A stretch of DNA of 64,000 bases, from assembly GCA_026214975.1 (NCBI GenBank), contig CM047810.1:372001-436000 (forward strand), in the 5' to 3' direction. The translations under genes were made by a program, and so were the position numbers. Under the pieces are notes generated by a model. The model was not told where the DNA came from, did not search any database, and worked only from the letters and a program-made list of their open reading frames with translations. Source of the DNA: Gentiana macrophylla (taxonomy: Eukaryota; Streptophyta; Magnoliopsida; Gentianales; Gentianaceae). Within the stretch, counting starts at the first letter, position 1. Each line of letters begins with the position of its first letter. This document shows, in pieces, positions 20,677 to 33,383 of the stretch.

Positions 20677-22006
20677 ATGGACAACACACAAGTATGCTAG
20701 AACTATGTTGATGTGTTCTCTTGATAGATTTGATGAGTATAAACGTCGAATGCAGGCATATCTTGTCGCTACCCATGATGAGATGATGGATGTACTAACC
20801 CAAAGGACCACCTGAGATTACAAAGGCGAATAGCAAGTGGGTGATGAGAATCGAGTACATTCCTAAACCAAAAGAGAATGGAATGCGTAAGATGTAAGAA
20901 AGAGCAAACCTCAACAACATTGCTATTGATATCATTTACAGAACCTTGGATAGCAATATGTACATGAAGGTTAAAGATTGCAAGACTGCAAAGGAACTTT
21001 GGGACAAGATTCACTTGATCTGTGAAGGCACTGATGCAATAAAGAAGAACAAAATCAGTGTAGCCAGAAAAAGGTTCCAAAAGTTCAAAATGCTGCCAAA
21101 TGAAACCATTGAGCAAATGGAGTCCAGATTCAATGCAATCCTGGATGAACTTACCCTGCTGAGTGTAAGTTATTCAAAAGAGGAAATAAACACCAAAATC
21201 TTGGAAGCTCTACTGCAAAAGATGTTTGGAAAATGAAGGTATTCGCAATTGAAGAAATGAGGAAATTGCATGAAGAAGACACCTTCAAGTTGTTCTCTGA
21301 TCTTAAGGCATATGAATTTAGCAAGAAGTCGGTGCTCAAATCGAGAAGGAAGAGCCAAAGACCATCTGCATTGGTCGCTTCACATCATGAAGAAACATCG
21401 AGGAGGACAGGATGAAATGCTTTGGATGAGATGCAAGAACAAATTGCCCTACTGAGCAAGAAAATCAGGATGATGAAGACTGGAAAGGCCCCTGCAAGAA
21501 ATTTTACAAAAAGGCCTACTGAAAGAAGGAAAGAAGAACCAAGGAAAGATAATGACTATCTGTGCTTTCATTGCAAGAAACCAGGACACTTCAAACCTGA
21601 CTGTCCTGAGTTAAAACAAGGCAAGGAACCTGATTATCTTTGTTTCAACTGCAAGAAGCCTGGACATTTTAGACCTGACTGTCCAGACCTACTGAAGACC
21701 AAAAGTCAACAAAGAAGACTTGGCAAGAAGGCTATGGTTGCTGAAGATGAATCAGGCTATGAAGTTGAATCTGAAAAAGGAAATGAATCAGATGACACTG
21801 CACTGGTTGCTGATATGGAGGATTATGCTTTGATGGCTAATATGGATGAAACTGAGGAGGTATACAACACTGTATCTATCAACACTCCTGCTGGAAGTGA
21901 TTGTGAATCAACTTGTGGTTCAAATCCTAGAAATTCCGACAACAATGGGACTTTGGATGCCATCCTTAATCAACCGAGGATAATACAATCTGCTATGAGG
22001 TTGTGA
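20677..22006 (+). pseudogene. SIRE gag with two zinc knuckles
   Basis: From the ATG at 20677 the frame is broken within ten codons, then resumes as FDEYKRRMQAYLVATHDEMM, then CKTAKELWDKIHLICEGTDA, IEQMESRFNAILDEL, and finally two CX2CX4HX4C knuckles, CFHCKKPGHFKPDC (about 21563) and CFNCKKPGHFRPDC (about 21641). A Glu/Asp-rich tail follows. Gag packages RNA and forms the particle. At least four shifts or stops are seen. Confidence 0.85.
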
Positions 22007-22978
22007 AGGTTTGAAAAGAAACTCTTGAGTTAGAAGTTGGAAGATTGAAAGTTTGAATTAAGGGTTCTCAAGGGTAAAGAAAAGATGTTGAAATGTAATC
22101 AAAATAAGTCTGCTTTGAACATCCAAAGCAGCCTCTGAATCTGTTTGAACCATCTTGTTCCAATCTTTATATAAATCGGGAAAGCCTTATGGGGATAGAA
22201 ATGGGGGCTTGGATTTGGAACTCAAAGAATCTAACAAGAGTGGATCCAATGAAGGTTATCAAACCTAGTACCGCACTGGTCCTAAGTTTGTACCGCACTA
22301 GATCCAACTCCCATAAGAGGTTGTCAAGCAATAAAACAATGAGAATGCTTCAAGAAGCAAAATCGGAGTCTAAGAAGTCAACGACTCTAGTAAAAAGAAT
22401 AAATCCAAAAATAGATCATTGCTGTGCCTTCTAAGCTCACGATAGCGCACTGCTACCAAGTCTGCTTGGACCACGAAGGGTAAGAAATGAAATATTCCAA
22501 GGATAAGAATCCTAAACCCAAAAATGTTGATCATTCAAGGGATACTTATCTCGTGGGAAAGGTAGACTGCTCTCTCATGATGATGATTGGAATATTTCTG
22601 CATCTACTGTTAGAAATAGTAAGTATAACCGTATTGCTAGGGTAAAACCTATGCAATGGAATCACCAAGGGCTCAAGAGAGGACTTATACAAGGCCTCAA
22701 AGAGACTCCATATTATAGAATTTTCCTCTAACAGACAAAGACACCTATGGTTATGCAAATGTTTTTAACAACAAGAATCACTTCAAACAAAGATTATAAA
22801 CCAAAAGGCCGAAAAACATATGTGATTCCTACACAACCTCTTTGTTAGACCTTATGGATGTGTGGAATACATGTATGAACCAAAGTATGACACATTCAGG
22901 AGAAGACCTTATGGAGACATGCCAAGGGTCATGCTTACCACTGACCATTATGGACCCAAACAGGTTTGGGTACCTAAA

Positions 22979-23880
22979 ATGCATTAACTTTGTTTTACAG
23001 GGTGTCGTGTACTTTGACGGTGGATGTTCCAGACACATGACAAAGAATAAGCACTGCTTATCAAATTTTGTGGCAAAAGATGGTCCAAGAGTGAATTTTG
23101 GCAACAAAAATACACTGTATATACAAGAGGATATGGCACACTTATCGAAAATGGACTTACAATCAAGAATGTTGCATATGTGGAAGGATCGGATTACAAC
23201 TTGCTTTGAGCCTTTGGACAATTCGTGATATGGGATACAAGGTCACTTTTGACAAAGACAACTACATTGTCATTAGTGAAAGAGGTGATCAAGTTGTACT
23301 TGCTGGTAGAAGACAACAGAATATGTATGTTGTGGATTGGTCTACTGCAGTTCCAGAAACCTGCCTGATAGTGCATACTAAGTCTGAACTCAATTGGATA
23401 TGGCACAAGAAGTTGAATCACTTAAACTTTGATGATATTAATCAGTTGGTAAAGAAGAAACTGGTGGTTGGTTTACCTGAGATCACATTCAAGAAGGATG
23501 CTATATGTGATGCTTGTCAGCAAGGTAAACAGATAAAGTCAAGTTTTAAATCAAAGACCAAACAATCAACTAATAGAGTGTTGGAGCTGATGCACATGGA
23601 TCTTTTTGGACCAATAACTCCAACAAGTGTAACAGGAAAGAAGTATACCCTAGTGGTTGTGGATGATTACTCTAGATACACTTGGGTGATATTCATGAAC
23701 AAGAAAAGTGAAACACTTCAAAGCATGCCTAATCTTTTGAAGAGATTACAAAATGAGAAAAGTTTAATACCATAAAGATAAGATCGGATCAGTGGTCTTG
23801 AATTTATCAACAAAGTTATAAGAGAATATTGTGAATGTAATGGTGTACTACATCAACTTGTCAGCTTCTTTGGTACACCT
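22979..23880 (+). pseudogene. SIRE protease, GAG-pre-integrase and integrase core
   Basis: A protease core reads FDGGCSRHMT (family form DSGCSRHMTG, so the active-site DSG appears as DGG). The HHCC zinc-binding region follows with WHKKLNHLN and ICDACQQGKQ, then the integrase core: MHMDLFGPI with the first catalytic Asp and VVDDYSRYTWV. The second Asp and the EFINKVIREYC region come after a frameshift near 23775. The usual third catalytic Glu region is disrupted at 23880-23950. Confidence 0.85.
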
Positions 23881-24569
23881 CAAAGAAAATGGGGTTCTTT
23901 GAAGAAGAAACAGAACCTTAAAGAAAGCAGAAGAACAATGATTTGTGAAGCATTGTCGCCTTGAAAAAGATATTAATTTGAAGCGATAAATACAAACATG
24001 CTATACACAAAACAGAACATCAAGAAATAAGAAGTCACAAGACACCTTATGAGATCTGGAATGGAAGGATACCTAACATATCCTATTTTCATCCATTTGG
24101 AAGCAAATGTTTTATTCTAAATCATAAAGTTCATTTGAAAACATTCCAACCAAAATCGGATGAAGGAATTTTCTTAGGATATTTTTCGGTCAATGAGCAT
24201 TCAGAGTCTTGAACAAAAGAACAACAAAACATGAAGAAACAATCCATGTTGTGTTTGATGAACCTAAGTTTACTCGGTATGGAAGATAAAGATTGTGAAC
24301 CTCACCGAGAATCAACAAGTCACCGATCCAGTTGTGTTGAAGTTTTGGAAAGATTCAATGACTTGAAAGTTTCGACATCGCCTCTTTAACACCCTCGCTA
24401 ATAATGTTACTCGATGCAACAACCGGCAGCTTCAAGGATCTGCGACCCCACAGTAGAAGAAACTACAATGAGACCTACATCAAGATGATGTTCCCGAAAA
24501 TCAAAATAACCAAAATCCGCAATGGTTAAGGAATCACCCTGCTGAACAAGTCATTGGCAATGTACAACA

Positions 24570-25430
24570 AGGTGTGAGGACTAGAAGACAACTGGAAGCT
24601 ATGTTCACTTGTTTTCTATCTCAAATGGAGCCTAAAGTTGTTGAAAAAGCAATTTCAGATCCAGATTGGATAATTGCTATGCAAGAGGAATTGAATGAAT
24701 TTGAAAGAAATCATGTTTGGACACTAGTTGATAGGCCAAATCATGCAAATATCATTGGTACTAAGTGGGTATACAGAAATAAACTTGATGAATCTGGTAC
24801 CATTGTGAGGAATAAGGCCAGACTAGTTGCAAAAGGCTATTCTCAAGCAGAAGGAATAGATTTTGATGAAACTTATGCACCTGTTGCAAGATTGGAAGCT
24901 ATCGATTATTTTTGGCACATCTTTGCATACAAGAACTTCAAAGTATATCAAATGGATGTCAAGAGTGCATTTTTGAATGGTATCCTAGAGGAGGAAGTAT
25001 ATGTTCAAAGAACCTCCTGGATTTGAAGTTAAAGATCAAGAAGATAAAGTGTATAGACTCAACAAAGCACTTTATGGATTAAAGCAAGCACCAAGAGCTT
25101 GGTATGAGACTCTATCTCAATTCTTGGTGGACAATGGTTTTACAAAAGGCACCATTGACAAGACACTTTTCGAGAATCGGTGAAGGACAACACTACTTGG
25201 TATAAATTTATGTGGATGACATAATTTTTGGTTCTCAAAATGATTTACTTTGTGAAAAGTTTGCAAATCTAATGAAGAGTAAATTCCAAATGAGTATGAT
25301 GGGAGAAATGAATTACTTTTTGGGATTTCAAGTCAAACAAATGAAGGATGGAATCTTCATTCATCAAACCAAGTACACCAAGGAGTTGTTTGAAGAAGTT
25401 TGGCATGGAAAATAGCACTAAGAATTCAAC
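24570..25430 (+). pseudogene. SIRE reverse transcriptase
   Basis: Ordered copia RT blocks: [67 protein letters not shown] (first catalytic Asp), PPGFEV, LYGLKQAPRAWYE and, at 25209-25220, the YVDD catalytic box, followed by MGEMNYFLGFQVKQ. There are frameshifts near 25000, 25180 and 25415. Domain order and length are normal for the family. Confidence 0.9.
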
Positions 25431-25449
25431 TCCTATGAGTACAAGCATC

Positions 25450-26145
25450 GATTGGATGAAGATAAAGAAGGCAAAGATGTTGATCGGACATTGTACGAAA
25501 GGATGATAGGCGATCTTTACACCTCATTGCCAATGAGACTGATATATCCTTTCTTTGTAGGTGTTTGTGCAAGATTTCAATCTAAACCTAAAGAAAGTCA
25601 TTTAGGTGCGATTAAGAGAGTTCTCAAGTATCTCAAAGAGACTTTGGGAGTAGGGATATGGTACTCCAAGGAAGGAAGCTTCAAAGTTATATCCTACTCA
25701 GATTCGATTATCTTTGGATGCAAGATTGATAGAAAAAGCACAACATGAACTCCGCCAGCTTAATGGGAAATAGACTGGTCTCTGGTTTAGCAAGAAACAA
25801 TTCTATTTCAACTTCCACTCAAGTCGAATACATAGTCTTTGGAAGTTCTTTGTGCACAAGTACTATGGCTAAGACAACAATTAAGGGATTATGGAATTGA
25901 AGAAAAGGAAATTCCAATTATGTGTGATAGCACAAGTGCAATTGCAATCACGAAAATCTGCTTTTGCACTCAAGAACCAAACACATTGATGTGAGGCATC
26001 ATTTTATAAGAGATGATGTTGAAAAGAAAGATGTGGTGGTTCTATACATCCCTATCAAGATCAACTTGTTGATATTTTCACTAAGCCACTTGATAGTGAA
26101 AGATTTGCCAAATTAAGAACTCGAACTTGGAATATTAAAGATTGA
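25450..26145 (+). pseudogene. SIRE RNase H and end of pol
   Basis: Contains SHLGAIKRVLKYLKET, SYSDSIIFGCKIDRKSTT, then in shifted frames the QVEYI region, CDSTSAIAI, the H.R.KHIDVRHHFIRD box and IFTKPLDSERFAKLR, finishing at TGA 26143-26145. This is the normal copia pol terminus. Confidence 0.88.
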
Positions 26146-29100
26146 CTGATATTCAAGAATGTCTTCGAATTCACCAAGGGATTAGTCTTTGCTATGTTGG
26201 GTGAGCTCACTTAGCGATTAGTCATTGGTATCAACAATTCCATGTACTTATGTTTGGACAATTGAGCAAATGAGGTTGCCAAGGGATTGGTCTTTGTCAT
26301 GTTGGGTGAGCTCACTTGATGATCGATCATTGTTATTAAACTTCATCTTGTATTATCAATTGAACAAAACAAGAAGGGAACAAGGATCGTGAGTACTTTT
26401 GTCAGCAGATCAAAGCCTACTTATCGCCAGATCACGAGCCCACCTCTCTTGAGGATTACCTGCTGGATGAAATGTTACTCACCAAAGTTATTAAAGTCAA
26501 AAGCATATTGGCGGGATATTTATCCTATCTTTTATTACCATAGTTAAACCATCCAACGGTTACAAAAGCGTTATGGAGGAGTAATGGGCTACATGTCAAG
26601 ACAGATTTTACTCAAGATTAATCGTGGTTACCTCAATGTACGTGCAATGACAGCTTCAACTACCCACTCGCCTATATAATCGATCATTACAATGAGAACT
26701 CTCTACTTGCAATTTCGCTTTATCTCTCGCAAATCCTACTTGTGTGAACACAGATTTGAGAACAATTTTTCTTCATCTTTTCCTATTTCAATGGCGGAAA
26801 GAGTTGAAGTTCAAATCGAATCAAGCCAAAGTGTTAGAGGATATGTTGTTGATGCAAATCAAACAGAGTTGGCCATCAATATAGGTCGAAGAATAAGGAG
26901 GTTTGCGGTGTTTAGAAAACAAACTCAATATCGATTAGAAACAATTTCATATACCAATGTCATTGATTTCGGAAGAATATAGTTGTGGAAGAAGGAATCA
27001 AGCATTCAAGACCATCAGTGAATGCCGAGGAGCTTGTAATCTCCTCCAGTCTCTATCGAGACAAGTGTTTGGTTTTGAAGAAGTTGTAGATGGTCCCGCT
27101 CAATCCTGAAGCAATGGGATTGAACAAGATGGCATTTGTGGATCGATTAAGATAAATCAAGACACAAAATCAGTTCCTGGCATCAATCGCAGGGATATTT
27201 GGCCCAGTACAACTTTCTTTGAGCAAACTAATTGCAAAGAACATACCGGGTTGGTTGGCGGTATGGATACTCTATCCGACCCAAGATAGAGTTGATGATA
27301 ATCATCTGCGGGAGCATGAAGTTTGATTGGGCTGGTTACTTTATTCATTATATGAAGAAAGTTGCCAGGAGGAGAAACTAGGAAAAGGGAAATCAAAGGC
27401 CTTACCTCTTAGGTTTGATGGTCCAGACTCTGCCTTGAATCATCTGCGGGGTTCCCGATCTTGAATCTGCAAACATAAATCAGTCCGATACAAGAAGGAG
27501 ATTGATTATGCAATTCCCGGACTTGATGATGATGAAGAGATTGGAGAAGTCTGGCGATGATGATAATGGTGGAGATGATGGTTATCTTTGGTGGTGAGCG
27601 AGTGCTCGAGAAACTAAGAAGATATCTATCAAACTCGCCGCACCAAAGAAAGTCTGCTTTGGGAAAAGAAAGGCTGGAGCTACAAGGAAGATAATCAAGT
27701 GTTAAAGCCTTCAAAGAAAACAAGGAAGGAAACAAAGATGCATCGGCCGAGTCTGGCCGAGGTCAAGTGGAGGTTATCGACCTGCTGTGACTCCAAGAAA
27801 AGCTGTTGAAATTCGAGGAACAACAGAAAGAAGACAAGAGAAAGAGAAAGTCTACTGTGGTTGATAAAGATGATGAACCTCTTTCCAAGAGAAGGAAGGA
27901 AATTGCCAAAAAGAAGAAATATGGCAAGGAAAAAGAGCCGAAAAACCAGGAAGCTCAAAGGATCCAAGAAGAAGCACCAGAGAGAAGAAGAAGAAGAAGA
28001 GGTGTTGAGGCCGAGCCCCTAACTATCATCCCACCAGTTGTAATCAGTGATTCCTCACCTGAAGAGGTTATCAAATCTACTAGAAGTGAACAGGTTGTTA
28101 TTGAGCAGTCTGTTGAAGAATCACAATGATCTGCTGCACTGAGCTCTGCATAGAAAATATTATTGGTGAATCTATCAAACCGCACAGTTGTTGTTGAGCA
28201 ATCTGTTGAAGATATCTGAGCATCTGGCTGATCCCGAGTCTGTGATGTCCATTGAAGAACCACAGCAAATCACTGAACCTGAACCTGCTGTGGTAGTTGA
28301 AGAGGTGATTGAAGACTTGGTTGAAGGCCCTGCAAGTTTGGCAATAATTCAGGGGGAAGAGCGTCTGCTTTGCTAACCCTGCTGATGAGCATGTAAGTCA
28401 GGGGGAACCAAGTGTGATACAGATGGAAGTAGTAGGTACAAATGTACAATCACAACAACTCTTGACTTTCAAACATCTCGTAGAAGAGACCATGAATCTG
28501 CTTGTTGGAACCTTTGGAGGTCAACAAGCTCACCAAGCCGCTACTCAGAGATCTTTCATGCCCTTTGAGAGGCATGTGAAAGAGAGGAAGAAAATCAAGA
28601 TTATGTGGATCCCAAACTTCATTGATTGCGATTATTTTCAATGGAAGTTTGGTTTCTACAAGAGACAAAAGCCAATTTCTTTGAACCTATGGTGATTTTG
28701 AAGAATGGGCTTTTAACAAGTTGGGAGTAGAGAACTTGCTTTGGATCTCGTTGATACCACTCTGCGCAATCCAGGTCGATGGATCTATTTGATGAGCAAA
28801 TGTAGGAGGAGGAGGGTATTAAGTTTAGGGATCCAAGAGATGGAAATGATGATTCTTCCTCATCATCCGACTCAGGAGGAGATTTCCCTCCGGACCAGGA
28901 GGAAGCAGGTGGGACCGCATTGATAAATGAACCTCCTGCTGTGATCCACCATCGATATCGTAAGTCTGCTGAGGGCCAGCAAACTGAAGAAATGGATGAG
29001 GATCTACAGGATCTCACCTTGGATGATCTTGAAGCACTGATCAATGAAGGAATCACTTTGAGTGCTGGTAGGCTGACTGATGAACCAAGTACATTTCATG

Positions 29101-30983
29101 TTGTAGAGGCTGCTGCACAAAATGAAGATGAACTGAGTGAGGATTTGGATGGAGAAACAAAGCATCGATTTTAATGAACCTAGTGCCACTCGTAAGAGTC
29201 CATTGAATATCAAGATGGATTTGACATTGAAGGCACTCTTACTAAAATCGCCATCATCCTCGCATGCAAGATTGGTCATGCAGAAGGTTTTCAAGTGGAT
29301 AATGAGGCTATATTCAATCCACAAAGAACTAAAGAGGAGGTACATGTTGTTTGGGATACAAACAAAGACTCGCACAAAGGTTGGAACAGAGGTACAGTCT
29401 TTGAGTCTCAAACAAAGACTGGACACAGTTGGAACAAACTTTGGGTTTGGAGGAAACCCCTGCTTTTGTTGAGGCTCAGCTGTAGTGGAGCCACTGGAAC
29501 CAAGGCCATCAGAGGAAGGATAGTCGCAAGGCGATGTTGTTAATCAAGAAGAACAATTTCTTTGGACTATGACTACAATGATGAAGAATTTCAAATTTTT
29601 GGAGAAAAAGAAGTTCTTTGAGGAACCTCGCACAAGATCCAGATTATGGAAGACATTCTTGGTGCAATGGTAGAGGAAGGACCTCCCCTGCTTGGGAGAG
29701 ATATGAGTAAAGCAATGGTCATCAATGCAGACAACATGCACAATATAGAGTGGAGGAGCTCTGGCGATGGATCTACCGACGAGAGAATGAGGAGTGAAGT
29801 GCCGCTTGAAGTGTTCAATGAGTTGAGGATCGTAAGGGCATGATATGCATCGCTTAAGGACACAACCGACGATGACAGAAAGAGATTTGAAGAATCGATG
29901 AAGATGGTGAATGAAAACAGACAATTCTGTTGATACAGATTGCTTCAAATTTTCAATCCACTCAAAATGTCATCACCGATATGATGCTAGATGTGAGAGG
30001 CATCAAGGTTGGAAATACTGTCAAAGACAAGTTTCTAAAAGACCAACTTATTTCCATCCATGAGAAACTTGATAAGCTTGCTGATACGCCTAAACCTGCT
30101 GAGCCTATTGTTGCTGCACAACAACCTGCTATGCCTGATCCCAAACTCACTGAAAGGATCAACAGACTGGAGGAGACACTGCAATCCAGGATTACTTCTC
30201 TTGATACTAGAACCGGAACCATGGAAGGTCAAATGCATAGAGTAATAGTGTCACAGAGGGCTATTCATGGCCTTATATCCCGTTTTGTTGATGATGTCAC
30301 TAAGGGGAAGAGGGCCAATCACCGCAAAGAAAGGAGGTCGCAAGACTCTTTGCACGTAAGAGATGGACAGATGATACAAATGCCTTGAGCAACTCGCACT
30401 GGCAGAGTCCAACTCATCGATGATCTACTTAAACAAAGACAAGAAAGAGTATTACAACAGGAGGAGACCTTATCATGACATGGGATTTCATGAAGGTCTT
30501 ATCTCTTTCTTGAGTTTGAAATTTTGGGAAGCAAGAGTCAAAGCTCTAGGGGCAAGCAATGTAGAAGGAGTGAGTAGCAGAGGTGATAAGGTGCTACCTA
30601 TTACAAAGGCAAAGGACTCACTGGATGAATTCAAGGAGTCAGATATGAGGTTTGGATTCAGAGTGAATGACATCAATCTTGTCTGCTCAAGCATGGAACC
30701 CAGTGGAAACAAGTCAATTCTTATATTGATTTTACACTAATTGAGAATGAATGGATGAGTCAAATGATAGAAGAGATCGAGAGCCTATCAAGAGCAAGTC
30801 GAGAAGGCTAGAAGAGAAAGAGAAAAGAGACAATAGATCAAAGATACTTATTATTCTTTATCCTTGTCGCATCTAGTTTGTAATAATCGAACAATGATTA
30901 TAATGAGAATTGACTGAATTTGTTCTGCTTCGTGTTTTTATCTTTTGCTTTGTCGATTAGGTGAGGGTAGTGGCATTATCACC
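26146..30983 (+). pseudogene. Additional 3' region of the SIRE-like element (env-like/aORF)
   Basis: About 4.8 kb between pol and the polypurine tract, in the same orientation. A likely start is the ATG at 26791 (MAERVEVQIESSQSVRG). Then come a basic low-complexity segment (KRKRKSTVV, SKRRKEIAKKKKYG, about 27840-27930), Pro/Glu-rich stretches, and a predicted coiled coil (ERINRLEETLQSRITSLD, about 30147-30200) near the C-terminal part. In Sireviruses this position holds an envelope-like or accessory ORF of unproven function. No signal peptide or clear membrane anchor is visible, so envelope function is not supported. The frame is broken many times. Confidence 0.6.
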
Positions 30984-30994
30984 AAAAAGGGGGA
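30984..30994 (+). other. Polypurine tract of the SIRE-like element
   Basis: AAAAAGGGGGA lies three bases before the 3' LTR (30998), the expected plus-strand primer. Confidence 0.85.
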
Positions 30995-30997
30995 AAT

Positions 30998-32713
30998 TGT
31001 TGGACTTATTTCTTAGTTTTGATGATGAGTGCCATACTAGTCATTTATATAGTGCAAAGACAAAAGATGTCTGTACAAAATGTATAGGTTTATTAGAGTT
31101 TGATTCATAATTAGGTTTGATCAAACAAGCATCTTTAAAGGGTCATTGATTGATATCAAATGCCAGATCGGTCTCAGTCGATGGGGTAGATAGGTCATAG
31201 ACTTGTCGTGGGACCTGCCAAGACCTGAGACCCGAAGGCCGAGGTTCAAACTCGAGAAATGAAGGCTAAGGGATCAAACTTAGTAATTCAAGTCAAGGAT
31301 ATGGGATCGAATTTAGGCAAGTCTCATGATGACCTAAACTCGATTACATATACCTTAGTGTAGAAAGGTCTAAGTTCCATAAGTTGGATGATGTTTGGAA
31401 CTTAGTTACAATTAAAATGATGTAATCTAACTACACAAATAAAAGTTAGATAGAAGTAATCAATTTGCATTGTATTTTATATACTGATTACATGATGATC
31501 AAAGAGATCGATAGGTATCTCAATGAGACTCATAAACCTCTTTGATGTATTACCTCGATTAATTCAAGATTATCTTGAAGATTACATGGATAAGGACAGC
31601 CAACTACCTCGACTTATCAAGAAAATCAAAGGCCGAGATTAAAAAGACGTTGGGATGATCCATATTTTTATCCATTGGATGCAAGTCAAAGGGTGGGCGA
31701 TTTGATCACATTGTCAAAAGGAATTTCGACAAAGTCGACCCTATGAATAGTGATGATTGGTTATCGATGGGACAAATACAAGGAACGGTCACATTTGAAT
31801 TTCAAATGCAAGTCACATGCATTCCCACCTATAAATAGAAGACTTTCAACTCAAGAAAAAAATGATGAATTGTTGGGATAAACTTTAAGTGACAATCTGA
31901 AATAAAAATCACCTGCTTGAACTTCTCGAGCTTAAGGTCAGCGATCTAGTTATTTTCTTCAAGTGCATTCGTGTTCAAGCTACATCAAGCATACACACTT
32001 GAAGACGCAAAGTCTGCCGATTACATCATCCTAATCAAGCCGCTTTGAATCAATCATTTATTTGATTCATTCTTTATTTTATAAAGAACTCTTGAAGACA
32101 TGAAGCATCTCATTAGTGTGAAAGATCGTTGTTTGTGGTGGAGCCGGTGAAGAGGCAATCCTACCCTTCAAGGACCAAGGAAGACTAAGGAGCAAAGAAT
32201 TCTACCTGCTCCCGCCGTTTGTGAAGCCATAGTCATTGGTGAAGGACAAACAACTTAGGAATCTTTATAAATTACACATCAAAGATCTCTAGTGAATTTC
32301 CTCCAACATCACAGAGAAGAGTGGACGTCTGAGGATTACATCACCTGGAACCACTATAAAAATCGCCTATTTACTTTCTGCTTTTACTTTCTGCACTTGT
32401 TTTATTTCACTCATCAACCTCATCGAATCTAGCAAATCAAAATCACACACTTGCACTCATCGAGTATCTAATACTTAGTATCATATTTGACAACAAGTAC
32501 TAAGGCTTAATTTTGATTTAATTCATTTGCACAAATTCAACAAACTTAACTATCGAGAGACTCATCGCTTATCGCCACCTATTGAAGTCTCAGCAGATCT
32601 GAAGTATCGTGAGATTTGAAGTTGCGTAATTTGTTAACTCCAAAGTTTTAAGTATTAAGTTTATTCACCCCCCCCCCTCTAAACTTAACCAAAGCCTTTT
32701 CAAGGGACCAACA
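30998..32713 (+). repeat. 3' LTR of the SIRE-like element (1716 bp)
   Basis: Partner of 18855-20575 with the same termini. An extended C-tract (CACCCCCCCCCTC) at about 32666 differs from the 5' LTR (CACCCCTC). Confidence 0.92.
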
Positions 32714-32718
32714 GTCTC

Positions 32719-32848
32719 GTTCATAAGTTGAGTCCGACCACCGTGGTTCATGATGTCCACCACTCTTCACTTGAGAAATCATCCATAAATAGCCATATAT
32801 CCCTTTTATATTACTGTTACCGCAAACATGATATTTCAGACTATATCA
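32719..32848 (+). repeat. Gypsy LTR, right part
   Basis: Continues the LTR cut at 18854 and ends TATATCA at 32848, directly before a gypsy-type PBS. A TTTATATTACTG box at about 32807 is promoter-like. Confidence 0.65.
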
Positions 32849-33383
32849 GTTGGCTCCGTTACCGGGAAATCGTTGCCGTTTAGCATCTCCAGATCATAAA
32901 CTTCACCGTAAGATTGGTTCCACGGCGTCGCCGGCGAGATCGTACAACCATCTCCAACTCTCTGATCGAAAAAAACTTTAGTTTGTTGGTTGCACGGCCC
33001 TCAAACCATTGTCTCTATCAAGATAGTTGCAGATTCTTAAGAAGTAAGCTTGATCTCTGCGAATTTTGACTTGATTCTGGCTCAAACCACCTCAAATTCG
33101 ATAAATACTCTCACCGGCGTGTTCATAGCTCAACATGAGCCCTTCGTAATTTCCAGGTTGGTATAAGTTCTTGGTCAATTCAGCTCCTTCAAATAAATCT
33201 TATACTTGTAATTGTTGGAATCGCCTGGAATCACACTATTGGTCTTGCATCGGATTCTAAGCATAAAGACTCTCCGGCCGACATATCTCATTGATATACC
33301 CAACATATATATTCAAAATATCTTTTGAGTCAACATGGCAAGCGCGAAAAACATGACACCTGCTACATCATCCAAAGGATCTG
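32849..33383 (+). mobile_element. Gypsy PBS and leader, 3' truncated
   Basis: TTGGCTCCGTTACCGGGAAA at 32850 resembles the TGGCGCCGTTGCCGGGGA primer site of Tat/Athila-type gypsy elements. About 480 bp of leader follows, then MASAKNMTPATS at 33335, which may be the gag start. The element then ends and copia B pol resumes near 33384. The gypsy body and second LTR are absent, so this is a deletion remnant. Confidence 0.6.

Larger units (their letters stand above)
18855..32713 (+). mobile_element. Complete SIRE-like Ty1/copia element, 13.9 kb
   Basis: LTRs 18855-20575 and 30998-32713 start TGTTGGACTTATTTC and end in GGGACCAACA. A GTCTC target duplication is at 18850-18854 and 32714-32718. Next come a Met-tRNA PBS, gag with two zinc knuckles, then protease, integrase, RT and RNase H in copia order, about 4.8 kb of additional sequence, and a polypurine tract. 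LTRs over 1 kb, a large genome and an extra region after pol are hallmarks of the SIRE/Maximus lineage (Sirevirus). All coding domains contain stops or shifts as printed, yet the LTRs agree exactly over long runs, which conflicts with great age. Confidence 0.92.

Noticed and set aside
26791..30760. Calling the post-pol ORF a true envelope protein
   Set aside because: No signal peptide, transmembrane anchor or cleavage site is visible; only the position matches the env-like ORF of Sireviruses.
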